NCBI GenBank assembly: GCA_026168455.1
Contig: CM047428.1
Coordinates: 88,616,594-88,680,593 of the forward strand
Direction of reading: 5' to 3'
DNA: 64,000 bases
Origin: Theocolax elegans
Taxonomy: Eukaryota > Arthropoda > Insecta > Hymenoptera > Cerocephalidae
Positions 44,513 through 56,100 of this stretch are shown here, piece after piece. The position numbers and the translations under genes are program-made. Position 1 is the stretch's first letter, and each line of letters starts with the position of its first letter. The notes below the pieces were generated by a model. The model made no database searches. It had not been told where the DNA came from and worked only from the letters and a program-made list of their open reading frames with translations.

Positions 44513-45682
44513 TATCCCCTTCTTTATTTATACTATCAAAAGGTGCAATAGCGCCTGACGCAAGTATAGGCGCGAGAGCCATTATATACAGCTAATTAGC
44601 CCCCCCCCAGATTTTACTTTTTAACCACTTCAATATTAGTTATTTATTTTGTGCTATTGGCCACGAATTACTTTCCTTATTGCTAACCCTCACTGTACAA
44701 CAAGTTTTGTCCGAATTCATTCACGCATGTTCAAGAAAATCGATGCCAAAGATATTGCTTGCTGAATTCCTTTTCTCGAATTTTTTCTTCTTCCCTTTTT
44801 TCGTCTTCCTATGTATATATATGTCTATAGAAAGCGAAAAGAGATTGCGATAAGGGAGATGTGTGAGATAGAAAGACAGCTTTGCGCGTTAGCCGGTCAA
44901 CAAACGCGTACAGAGGTCCCAACGATTGGCAGGACATTTAGTTTAGATGTGGCAGCAAGAGGGCGCTATGTTATACTGCTACTGTCAGCTCAGTACTCTC
45001 TGTTGACATGCATTTTGTTTGGTTATAGTTTTATATCAAAGTATAAAGTATTCAACATTCATTTATTGTGACAAATTTTTTATTAATTTAAATTTTCTGA
45101 ATTATTCTGATTAATAAATTAATTTTTAAATTTTTATAATCATAGGAAGGTTGTCGATACAATGCTTTGCACATTGCAGTCAAAGTCACACAAAGTCCAC
45201 AAATGTGTAATTTAAAATTTTGGTACGTTGGACATCCAGAATTTGTTAAAATATTTTATGATGAAACCAATAAAACCACAAGTTATGTAGATAGGGCATA
45301 CATGTTACAAGATTTGTTTAAACATGGTGAAATTCACTATAGCTCCAGTGATTGGAAATAAATAGTACAATATTAACTCGAGTAACTGGGAAGTCCATTA
45401 GATTATATTAGTTTATACTTTTCAATGAGCAATAGTTCCACTTTCTTCTTTCTTTAAAGGACATTTAACTGAATTTTCCTGAACGAAATGTCAGATCCAA
45501 ATTATACGGATCTACACCTTTCAACATAAATATTATAATTAATACATAAAAATCTACAAAATTCATAACAGGTAGCTTAAAACAAAAACAAGGGCATAGC
45601 GTTTTGATTTTTAAGAAATAATAATTTTTTTAATAATAATTGAGTAAACATTTTTTAGATGCTAATTATTAGTAAATAAGTC
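44512..45682. other. Genomic flank of the retrotransposon, first full copy
   Basis: Duplicated at 46,232-47,413 with small indels; its first 180 bp are also present at 42,705-42,888. A frame from 44,811 (86 codons) has no recognised motif and is duplicated unchanged at 46,534-46,794. It contains the ANKLE2-like exon fragment. Confidence 0.85.
45146..45361 (+). pseudogene. Exon fragment resembling ANKLE2 (ankyrin and LEM-domain protein 2)
   Basis: After the acceptor-like AATCATAG ending at 45,145, the frame reads EGCRYNALHIAVK, then MCNLKFWYVGHPEFVKIFY and DRAYMLQDLF. The block EGCRYN-x2-H-x-A-x-K with a following PxFxxxxY and DLY is what I remember from the ankyrin part of ANKLE2, a nuclear-envelope protein that promotes BAF dephosphorylation at mitotic exit. 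Similarity stops after DLF (ANKLE2 continues LNTPDK); here it runs KHGEIHYSSSDWK to a stop. No adjacent ankyrin exon was found, so I read it as a captured or relict exon. Identification is from memory and needs a search. Confidence 0.6.
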
Positions 45683-46163
45683 TGGTTGCTCTCGCCATAC
45701 TCTTCAGCTTTGTGGATGTTGTTCTTGTTAAAACAAACTCCACCAGGGTGCCTATTTCTCACGCAGACGGAGAAAAGCTCTGTCAGCGTCACTCGACATC
45801 CCAGTCGAGGGCAGGTCACACGTAGCATTAGATGCTAGAGGCCGAGTGACCAACCTCCGCGCACTTACCATTTTCACGGTGTGAGTTTGGTCCCCCCCAA
45901 AATCCGTGGGACCAGCACTGACCACCGGGGCTTTCACCCGATCGGAATCAGTGGCGGGATTTGACAGGATTGCCATGCCCGCTTGGGGTAGTGTTGTTTT
46001 CAGCTCACTATCCATACTTGGTTTAATTTCGGGGTGCCTTCCCCTATCTGGTTTTGGTTCGCCTCGAATATTTGATTTTTTCGGTACCATCCATATCTGG
46101 AAAGCATTCCCCTATCCACCACCTGGGGAGACGCCACGATGCGGGACCAGCAAACTCGGCACG
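45683..46163 (-). mobile_element. R1-clade retrotransposon copy E (5' end and gag N-terminus)
   Basis: Starts beside (CA)n at 46,164. A 113-codon frame (46,090 to 45,752) covers the gag N-terminus in one piece, including AGMAILSNPATDSDRVKAPV, then GPTDFGGDQTHTVKM and MSSDADRAFLRLREK, without the frameshift seen in copies C and D. It is cut at 45,683 by the tandem-duplication junction. Confidence 0.88.
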
Positions 46164-46164
46164 G

Positions 46165-46231
<67 letters not shown>
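46164..46231. repeat. (TG)n microsatellite at the 5' boundary of copy E
   Basis: About 68 bp of uninterrupted TG. Confidence 0.95.
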
Positions 46232-46233
<2 letters not shown>

Positions 46234-46870
46234 TATCCCCTTCTTTATTTATACTATCAAAAGGTGCAATAGCGCCTGACGCAAGTATAGGCGCGAGAGC
46301 CATTATATACAGCTAATTAGCCCCCCCCCCAGATTTTTACTTTTTAACCACTTCAATATTAGTTATTTATTTTGTGCTATTGGCCACGAATTACTTTCCT
46401 TATTGCTAACCCTCACTGTACAACAAGTTTTGTCCGAATTCATTCACGCATGTTCAAGAAAATCGATGCCAAAGATATTGCTTGCTGAATTCCTTTTCTC
46501 GAATTTTTTCTTCTTCCCTTTTTTCGTCTTCCTATGTATATATATGTCTATAGAAAGCGAAAAGAGATTGCGATAAGGGAGATGTGTGAGATAGAAAGAC
46601 AGCTTTGCGCGTTAGCCGGTCAACAAACGCGTACAGAGGTCCCAACGATTGGCAGGACATTTAGTTTAGATGTGGCAGCAAGAGGGCGCTATGTTATACT
46701 GCTACTGTCAGCTCAGTACTCTCTGTTGACATGCATTTTGTTTGGTTATAGTTTTATATCAAAGTATAAAGTATTCAACATTCATTTATTGTGACAAATT
46801 TTTTATTAATTTAAATTTTCTGAATTATTCTGATTAATAAATTAATTTTTTAAATTTTTTATAATCATAG

Positions 46871-47046
46871 GAAGGTTGTCGATACAATGCTTTGCACATT
46901 GCAGTCAAAGTCACACAAAGTCCACAAATGTGTAATTTAAAATTTTGGTACGTTGGACATCCAGAATTTGTTAAAATATTTTATGATGAAACCAATAAAA
47001 CCACAAGTTATGTAGATAGGGCATACATGTTACAAGATTTTGTTTA
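46871..47046 (+). pseudogene. ANKLE2-like exon fragment, second copy, frameshifted
   Basis: Same sequence as 45,146-45,361 until an extra T at about 47,041 (GATTTTG for GATTTG), which brings in a TAA. Part of the 1.73-kb tandem duplication. Confidence 0.6.
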
Positions 47047-47413
47047 AACATGGTGAAATTCACTATAGCTCCAGTGATTGGAAATAAATAGTACAATATT
47101 AACTCGAGTAACTGGGAAGTCCATTTAGATTATATTAGTTTATACTTTTCAATAGAGCAATAGTTCCACTTTCTTCTTTCTTTAAAGGACATTTAACTGA
47201 ATTTTCCTGAACGAAATGTCAGATCCAAATTATACGGATCTACACCTTTCAACATAAATATTATAATTAATACATTAAAAATCTACAAAAATTCATAACA
47301 GGTAGCTTAAAACAAAAACAAGGGCATAGCGTTTTGATTTTTTAAGAAATAATAATTTTTTTAATAATAATTGAGTAAACATTTTTTAGATGCTAATTAT
47401 TAGTAAATAAGTC

Positions 47414-48660
47414 ATAAACTTTCAACTCAAACATTATCATTTTAAATAATCAATTTAAAAATTTAGAAAATTTTGGATATATTGCTAAAACATTCAGGCT
47501 AAGACATTCATTGCTAAGACATTTTTAAGTTTTAATAATCACAAAATATAAATTAAAAATAGATGGATTTCATTAATCAATAGGTAAAGCTAAAAAATTA
47601 TTTTGAACATAGTTTATAGGAATAACACGAAAAAAATATCTCACTTCTGCGCTGAAGCGTACAAATTTTTTAGCGACTTGACAATACGATGATTTTTGTT
47701 ATTGGCATTGAAAAAATTTTGCTTTCACATACTCTGATGTAGAATTTTGTGCTGTTTTAGAATCCCTGGTCAAATATTTGGTCAGATTTAAAGGAAAAAT
47801 GACGAAACCAATTTAAATACTACAAAAAACACCAGTATTAATTAAAAAAAAACTTTTACTCCTTTTTTTCAGAATGTTATTGCAAATATAATCTATGCTC
47901 AAAATATGACGAAAAGTGAAGAGAATAGTTGTTTAATAATACACGCTTTTTCAAATTATTGTTAATTTATCGAATAAGTAACCTTGAATCATCATAATAA
48001 CTTATATATTATAGCTTCTTTGATAAACATAAATATCTTCGTAGAAGGTGTTTTATATAAAGTATACTGTCTAGAGGCACAAAGTCAACGTGGAATATTT
48101 AATAAATAAATAAAAAATTTCTGTTGACATCTATAAAATACTTGCCGTTACTATTTTGATTTCAGTACTTTCAATTGCAGAAACTTTTTATGGAGCTTAA
48201 TATTATACACACACCAATATCTAAATAAATATCTAAATCGCTAAATTTAGGGAGCAGATAAGATAATGAATCTTTCTTGTTTGTTGAATCTCGGCAGCGC
48301 TAAAGTACTTTTGCGCCCGCCGGTTGCTAAAGGGATACTTTAGGCCCTATTTTTAGAGCGCAAAAACGCGAAATTCGTGCGTGTTAAAAAAAAATTTTGC
48401 TTCTAGACATTTTGACGTAAGATTTTCTGCTGTCAGAATCCCTTATTAAAATTTTGGCCAGATTTTTATTACATTTAAAAAGGATAAATTCTGAAATAAT
48501 TAATGTTTTACAATTAAATTGTGTATTTAAAACTGTAATATATTCCAACTCAAATTGATGATTACATTTTAACCGATGTGCTCTAACCGGCGATAGACAA
48601 TTTTTATTATTTTTATGATTGTTTATTCAAATTTAGAGTGTGTTCTTTATAAAATAGTGA
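47414..48660. other. Non-coding stretch with a diverged direct repeat
   Basis: 47,717-47,800 and 48,391-48,470 share AAAAATTTTGCTT, then TGCTGT and AGAATCCCT, and TTTGG followed by CAGATTT, at roughly 70 percent by eye. No gene recognised. Confidence 0.45.
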
Positions 48661-48673
48661 AAATGATGAATCG

Positions 48674-49728
48674 GTGGTTAGAGCGCAAGAGTTAAAATAT
48701 AATCATCAATTAGATGATATAGTGTTGAAAAAAGAGAATAAAGAAGAAGAAGAAGAAGAAAAAGAAGAAAAAAACGAAATGAAAATGATGAAGCCAAAAG
48801 ACAAAATGGCCAAAGTAGATTCTGGCTCTAAATCATCGTCGTTGTATAGAGATCTCGGTGTAATAAATAAAGAGAGGGATAAGAGATGGAATACGAGGAT
48901 AATGATAAAAATAAGTAAAAGAGAGTAAGAGAGAAGGAAGCCCGTGGTGCAGTCGAGAGAGGATCGAAGGATACACGTCAGAGGTAAGTATGTGTGTGTG
49001 TGTGTGCGCCTATAGGTGTACACACACACATGTTACAGACGTCGACCAGTCACAAGGAAGAGAAAGAGGTAATAGCTACGCGTTCGCTGGAGGGACGCAT
49101 TCACGGCGAGTCGAGGTTGCTACCGCTTTCAGTCTTCCAATCACCTTCTAACAGGAAGGTTGGCGAACCCAACTGTACCAGAGAGACCGAGAGTCGGAGG
49201 GAGAGAGGGGAAGCATCGTCGCGCGTGTACGTAGACCCAGTATCCACTGATCGCACTGACCGATTCGGTCCTTTGAGCCCTCGTTATTGTGCGCGAGTGC
49301 GTGAGTTTCACCCCCTACCCCCTTTTTTCTTAATAAATAAGTATACCATCGACTTGAGTTTGTTTACGCGTGTACCGGAGGGAGTGATGAAGAAAGGCGA
49401 GGCGAGGCACTTCCCTTTCACGCCAATATATACATCGGTAGAGGGAGAAAATGCAAATATCTAACGGGAATTAGGCAAAAATTGTCATCCACGCATCCGA
49501 CCACTGGGGGAAGTAGGAGAAGGAGGAGAAGGGGGAGCAGGAGGAGCAAGAGGAGAAGGAGAAGAGTAAACATGGAACTGTTGAGTGAGGATCAAAATTC
49601 TACGAGATAGATCTATCCGAGGAGCGAGAACAATCGACTTGGAAGAAAAACCGGCAAAACGGTGGAGGAGACTCGAAAGCTGCGCCGACGGCGGGAGAAC
49701 GTGGACGACAGCATCGTGGCAAACGGGT
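48674..49728 (+). promoter_or_regulatory. Possible 5' exon and promoter region of an unidentified + strand gene
   Basis: GC and CpG content rises between about 48,930 and 49,730. Two good donor-like sites are present: CAGAG|GTAAGT at about 48,983 and AACGG|GTGAGT at about 49,729. A Glu/Lys-rich frame (48,674-48,928, 84 codons with a run of Glu) precedes the first donor but looks low-complexity. No downstream coding exon on this strand was recognised before 64,000, so an untranslated first exon with a long intron is only a guess. Confidence 0.25.
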
Positions 49729-49782
49729 GAGTGAAAGTCACACCGACACACCGACACACCAACACACGCCGAAAGACTCACT

Positions 49783-49816
<34 letters not shown>
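49783..49816. repeat. (GA)n microsatellite
   Basis: About 34 bp of GA; a (CA)n(TA)n tract follows at about 49,892-49,928. Confidence 0.9.
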
Positions 49817-49822
<6 letters not shown>

Positions 49823-49891
49823 CGTTACAATTTTTCGTCTCACCCTCGTTTCTTGTGTACTTGTTACGGTTTACTATTTCGGCCTCTTTGT

Positions 49892-49927
<36 letters not shown>

Positions 49928-50322
49928 ACTATGTATTACACCCACGTCAGACGCAAGATAGATAGATAGAGAGAGAGGACAGGCAGTTGATCGGTGATGT
50001 AAGGTATATCTCATTGTGTGTTATGTCAGAGAGCGGGAGTTGCGTGATTCGCGCGAAAGAATTCGATTTTGAAATTTGATCTACATTCCAATGGGAAATT
50101 TATCTAGCGCGCGCATGTGCGTGTAAGCGCGGGAATTTCGCGAGATCAAATTATATGGCTCGTTGCACGATCTTTTCATCCTCGTAAAGAGACGCCTCGT
50201 CTCGATTTTATATACCGATTGTTCGATTGTTATTATCATTCTGAAGCGAACTATTGAGTATTTTCATTAATAATATATTTGATCGTTTGGTTTGCGATTT
50301 CGGAGATATATGCGGAGATATA

Positions 50323-50596
50323 CACGGAGAGAAATTTCATAGTAAAAATTACTGTTTTTTCGAGTAACTAGGGGACATACTTAAATCTATTTGAAATTTC
50401 CTAACATTATTAACAATTTTTACTGTTTTAAAAAGTAAAAATGTATGCATAAGTCATTTGTTTATCAGGTATAATACTTTTTACTGCTTTAAAAAGTAAA
50501 AATTGTTAATAATGTTAGGAAATTTCAAATAGATTTAAGTATGTCCCCTAGTTACTCGAAAAAACAGTAATTTTTACTATGAAATTTCTCTCCGTG
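50323..50596. mobile_element. Near-perfect hairpin MITE with TA target site, 274 bp
   Basis: TA at 50,321-50,322 and 50,597-50,598. The termini are CACGGAGAGAAATTTCATAG and its exact mirror. The two arms, each over 100 bp, are almost perfectly complementary (ACTAGGGGACATACTTAAAT and its mirror lie inside), leaving a short loop around 50,435-50,480. A TA duplication is typical of Tc1/mariner-type elements. No coding capacity. Confidence 0.9.
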
Positions 50597-50599
50597 TAG

Positions 50600-52022
50600 A
50601 TGCATGCGCATCCTAAAGGACAACCCGGCCTGTCAAAATCCACAAAACAATGATACTTGAATAAACTAAAAGAGAGTTTAGGGCGTTATGTCAACTTTTA
50701 TAAATTTTTTTTAATAATTCATATATACGTACGAAAGTAGCTGTTCTCCTTTTACGGTTAAAGGGTTAAAATGTTAAACTGTACTGTCACGTTTCCCTCA
50801 GTGCAGAACGCGTGTATAGAAAATGTGCATTTTAACGAAAAAAAGGTTATATCGTTTTATGGTAAAGTATGTTTTTTTTAGAATATCGGTATCGGAAAAT
50901 GATTTTTGGAATTATGAGTTGTTTATATTTATTGTTGCGTTTTCTTTTCTCAGGTTTCATCAAGCAGCACTATTAATGATAAACGATTATAAACATTGCT
51001 TAATGATTAAAAAAAATATGCAATCCCTTCTCACATTCGGTTAATTTGGTCGTTCATTTTCGATTATATAACAGCTGTTAATTAATTACTTTATTTTTTC
51101 TTCATCTTATTCTAATGTACAAATGTTACTACGTACCAAGTAAATCTAAAAGTATTGTTTACGTCCTCTGACAGTCGAGAGTTCATAAAGAATTCTTCAG
51201 GTATCGTATCGTATTCAATTTCTGACCCAACGAGTATATACATATCAAAAAGTTAAGGGGATGTCGGACTCAGAAAATGGGCATTTTTAATATTTCTTTA
51301 TAAACAAAAGAATAAATTTTTGAAAAAATCGTGAACGCTATGCCCTTAGGCATGTTTTGAACAGTATATTCAAATTTTTTCAGATTTTTAGATCCGTAAT
51401 TTAATTCTGATTTTTGCATTGAAAATTCATGCTTTTTCAGATCAATAATTACCGACCGAAAATTATTTATTCAATTATTATTAACAAATTTACAAAGCAT
51501 TTTTTATCGATAAATTGAATACCTCGTTTAATAAAGCAATAATCAATTTTTGTTTGTTTTTGGGAATTATATCCCGTTGATGATGAATTGGAATTAATTG
51601 AATATGATTTATATTTGAATACCGATCAGAAATTGGTATAGAGAGTCCTTTATTAATAAGCCCTTTAGAAAATTAAACAAAATTATAGTATCTGTTTCTC
51701 TAGCAGTTTTATAAGTTCCTTTCAATAATCTGTAAATCTTGACCGAAGAGAAGGAAAGTACATCACGATGTTGCGTCACCAATCAATCCAAAAATCTGAC
51801 AAATCGCTACTTCTGGGAGGGGAATGAAAAAGAAAAGAAAAGAAAAGAAAAGAAAAAATAACAAAACGGTATCTTGGTCAGTTTAGGTAGCTTCATTCCG
51901 GAAACCGATATACACAACTTTCTAAATGTGAACGGTGGATCACGTGGAGCGTGAACTTCTAATTAAATTCAATGTGGATAGTCGAGAATGTTATAATAGG
52001 ACCTCGGACGGGATCGACTTGG
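50600..52022. other. AT-rich non-coding stretch
   Basis: No gene recognised. TTAAGGGGATGTCGGACTC at 51,254 resembles the tip of the TTAA MITEs here, but I found no matching right end. An (AAAAG)n patch lies at about 51,829-51,858. Confidence 0.45.

Positions 52023-52047
<25 letters not shown>
52023..52047. repeat. (CT)n microsatellite
   Basis: About 25 bp of TC dinucleotides. Confidence 0.9.
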
Positions 52048-52053
<6 letters not shown>

Positions 52054-52705
52054 ACCCGTAAACGAATAATTCCAGTGAAGGTAAAAGTGAAGATGTTTTA
52101 CCGTCAAGTTCTTATCTTCATCTTCTTCGCAATTTTTCTTTCCTTTTTTTTCATCTTGTTTCACTTTTATTCTGATGAATTTTTTCCTGTTGATCGATCC
52201 ACAAGATTTACAGTGGGAACTGTCTAGTTTTATTTTAATATAGGGTAATTTAATGGATTGAAAAAGGTGTAAACGTGAACATATCGTATGCTCTGCTCGA
52301 CCTTCGCTTTTAAGAATTCAGATTCAAGTTGCGTTTTGTTTGTTAACCGGTACTGCAACTCAATTATCAATCTTCACAATCTCATCATTGCGATCCTCTG
52401 TTCGTGGAATATTGAGATAAATCGAAATATATTCAAATTTCCCGCGTTCAAAGTATTGCATTTAATTGGAAATATATATTATTTTACTCTTGTCAATGGA
52501 AATATATTTGAAAAATAATTGTTTTACAAAGTTTTACAAGGTTTTTTATGTATTAAATTTTTTACGTGAAAACTATATAAAGGAAACAGAATATCAAACA
52601 TTATTTACCAATACTAGAATACCGAATCTGCATTTACTTGCATGGATTGTTTATTTAAACTACAGTTTTTGTTGTAAAAAAACATATGATAAAATATATG
52701 ATTAA

Positions 52706-53115
52706 GGGATTTTTGATTAATTTGTTAAAAAATGTCAAACAAGAGTCAAACAAGAGTGTCTATAGTTCATATGCAATTCATGGAGTATTACATTTGTAAG
52801 TAAAAGAGTATGTGAAAAAGAAAATAAGAGCTGCGCCTTTGTTTGTCAATAATCTAATTATGTGCTGAATTTGAAACTGATATATTATTGCGATTTTGAG
52901 AAGTCTTACCAAAAATGTGAAACTAACCTCAACGAGATGGAAAGATTTGATACTTGTTGGTAGGACTTTTCCTGAAAACGCAATAATATTTTTTTGATCT
53001 AAAATTCAGCACACTGTTAGATCATCGATAAACGAAAGCGCCACTTCTCTTATTTTTTCACATACTCTTTTATTTATTTATTAATTAAACATCAAAAATT
53101 GAGTATGGAACCCCC
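52706..53115. mobile_element. TTAA-flanked MITE, 410 bp
   Basis: TTAA at 52,702-52,705 and 53,116-53,119, with GGGATTTTTG at the left tip and CCCCC at the right. The inner arms are inverted: AAAAGAGTATGTGAAAAA near 52,802, GTGCTGAATTT near 52,862 and AAGTCTTACCA near 52,903 have mirrors at 53,060, 53,006 and 52,963. Same TTAA-GGG end style as the elements at 2,944 and 7,759. Confidence 0.75.
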
Positions 53116-53119
53116 TTAA

Positions 53120-56100
53120 AAATATAAAATGTACAAACGCGGGAAATTTGAATAAACATGATTATGATAAAGTATATTCTAAAAATTATTGAATATCTTA
53201 CTAAAAATTGTAGTATCAGTGTGGTCGAAATTCGGAGAGAATCGCATAAAAAACTGGTAGATCTTGCGTGGTGAATACGTGATTCTCAATATTCATTAAA
53301 AATTCCGTAACAGCTCGAATACGTAATTTTCACGTGTGGGTAAATTTTATTAATATTTTTGTCGTCCGCGTAGTAATGACGTTTTTTGAAATTTTTGAAA
53401 GGTAAAGACGAGGGACAAGTAATACTATCAGAGAAGTCGTAACAAAATGCTGCAGGTCAAACAAAAGGTAAAAAACCTGAGTAAAGCAGACGGATATCCT
53501 ATCCAATATTAATTACCTGCATGTCAATTAATGATAATCGTATATACTATATCGAGATTACATTTGTAATCGAGCACGAGAACCACCACCATTAAATATT
53601 CCATTTGCACTATCCAAAAATCTCGGCGAACGGAACATACGAAATGTATTTAATACACCTGGAACGCGCACTCTTTTTCCTCGTTGTAGAAGACTATGAT
53701 TAGAGGATCGATAAATTAATGTAATTCCCCAAGCTTGCTCGTTAAAAATAATCCAACAATTATAGACATGTATACAAATCGGCAAAAGTCTCTACCGTGA
53801 TTGCGGAATCTGTATGGGTGTATGTGTGCACGGGTGTGTATGTATTTACGTGTACGTGTGTGTGCCCATGTACATAGACGTATCGATGTAGAATCGAAAA
53901 ATTTCTCCTCTGTTGAGAAAAGACAAGTACGGATGAAACAGAAGAAAAATTGGATATAGGTATACGAACGGAATATAGTTATAGGTCTCGTAGTACGCGT
54001 ATACTTACTCGCATCACGTCGTAAAATATGTAACCTAGGTTGGTGTTGAATTACTTACGAAAAGCAAAAAAGAACGAGCGCAACGAGAAAATTGTTTGAA
54101 AGCCCAAAGTAAAACTATTACGAAACTCTTTCTTTTAAAACTTTATCCTTATATTATTGTTATTGACACCGAGTATTTTATATATAACTATATACGCGTA
54201 CAACCGTTCGTTCTTAATTCTCAAACTCTTATTTTCACTTGGCAATTGTCACGCACACACGCACACACGCACACACGCACACACTCAAGTGGTAGCATAG
54301 GTTTACAGTCCTTCGTTGGAATTTGATCACCGAGCGCTAGATACACCTTTTTCTTTCAACCTCTTTCGCACAACTCTGTGTAATAATTTATGTATATATA
54401 TATATATATATATACACATAAATTATTGCACAGAGTATATATATACATATCATGGGCTCGTTATTATTTTACTCGGTACAATTAGAAATCTTTGAATTTT
54501 CGAAGCTTACCGCTGCGTTCCGAATGTATATGGGTTCCTTTTTTCGAAGGTTCGTGTGTGTGTGTGTGTGTGTGTGTATACATATATATTTCTTTTTAAA
54601 CAAGGTGTTCAACTCGCAGTCGAATAAAAAAGCATGTGTATGTATCCGTATGTCTTAGGGTATTTTAAAGTATACTGCGAGTAATTTTTTTTATAGTGGT
54701 GTTTAAGAGAAAGTAGTGGTTTAAGTAGATATATATATATATAATATGTATATATATATGTATCTGCTTATACTCGGGTATACAACTATTTCAAATGTGC
54801 ATTTCAGACGCTGTTTCTAATTCTTTGCTTTTTTTATTTTTCTTTTTCTTTTTCTTTCTAAGTTACAGCCGCGCTTCAAGTTTAAGTACCTTTCTGTAGA
54901 ATTTTCAAATGATACACATTTTTATTTTTTTAATGGCGTGACAATTACTGTTTATTGGTTGTTGGTTTCTATTTCTCACTGCTTTTTAATTCAAAAACGG
55001 ATAGGTATAGGAGTTGTTAGACGCTTTTTTGGGTGATTTTGATTTAGATGCTCGAGATTGATAAGTACAACTGATTTTTTTAATATTTCTAATATTACTT
55101 GCCACAAGTTAAGTAGTTGATATGTTTACGAATCCCCAGCTTTCATGATTCGCGTATAGAATTTTTTCAATTTTTTCTTTTAACAAACAAAGATATACCA
55201 ATTTTTGGAAAAGAAAACGAATAAATTATTATTTTTCTTCATGTTGTAACCTAAAACTCTTTTAAGTGTTAAATAATTACATTTATTAATTCATTAGATC
55301 AATTACGATGATCGGCAGGCCGATTAACAACGATCTCCATGATTAACTTGAATTTTCTCTTCAAAATTTTGTAATTTTAAAGGTTAGGTTGTTTCAAAAC
55401 AATTAAGTATTTAATAAACATTAAAAAAGAAATAAACATTTGTAATGCGAGAAATTTAAATTTTTGATCTGGCTTGGAAATTCCTCTCTTAATTAATAGA
55501 ACAGAAAAAGGTTAAATTTTTGTATACTAGCTTATATATTTTTTCTTTTTTAAAAGTGAGCATAAGTACCAGAACGCGTGGAATAATAGCAATTTCGGCG
55601 AAGATTATTCAATCTACTTATACATTTTTAAAATAAAAGATGTAACGAAAGTCGAACTCTTAATACAAATGGAGTAACAAAAATTTGATAATTTCCAATA
55701 TTTCGGGGATAGACAGGTATAGTAGAAATTTGTCCATCTTTCATGTTTTGAGGTTATAGGAGTAGCTATACCTTACAACTCACAATCAATGTTTTTCACC
55801 GTTTTTCTTTTAAATTGCTAGCTTTTACGTTTTACAAAATCGTTTCAATTTATATTATAAGGACATTTTCTGAAAACTCATTTTAAGATGTAAAAACGAA
55901 AAAAAGAAGACAGGATAAGTCAATTTTGAGCAATTGAAAAAAATTTCATCGAATGAGCATGAGACATCCGTCTATTAATAAACAAATTAAATAAAACGTG
56001 TACATATATATACGCGTATATAGACATGGAATCTGCGTGGGCACAAAGAGAGAAGAGGGAAAAGCAAAGAGACAAAAAGCCATAAATTTCGAAATCGCGT

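Larger units (their letters stand above)
41093..44693. repeat. Tandem duplication of gag, microsatellite and flank, about 1.8-kb unit
   Basis: 41,093-42,888 and 42,889-44,693 are near-identical, differing chiefly in TG-repeat length and homopolymer indels. The junction at 42,888/42,889 shares CTG with both parents, a microhomology of about 3 bp. Confidence 0.88.
43958..47413. repeat. Tandem duplication of gag N-terminus, microsatellite and 1.2-kb flank, about 1.73-kb unit
   Basis: 43,958-45,682 repeats at 45,683-47,413, starting TGGTTGCTCTCGCC and ending TAGTAAATAAGTC. Beyond 47,413 the flank continues as ATAAACTTTCAAC, its ancestral neighbour. Confidence 0.9.

Noticed and set aside
42513..44595. 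ORFs rich in CV and HT dipeptides at 42.5-42.8 and 44.3-44.6 kb
   Set aside because: Translations of the (TG)n/(CA)n microsatellites.
34637..47413. Tandem repeat array interpreted as a telomere-associated retrotransposon cluster (TRAS/SART-like)
   Set aside because: No TTAGG-type telomeric repeats at any junction; the boundaries are (CA)n and unique genomic flank.
48674..48928. Glu/Lys-rich 84-codon protein
   Set aside because: Low-complexity GAA/AAA run in AT-rich DNA with no conserved motif; coding status cannot be supported, though the nearby donor-like sites are noted.
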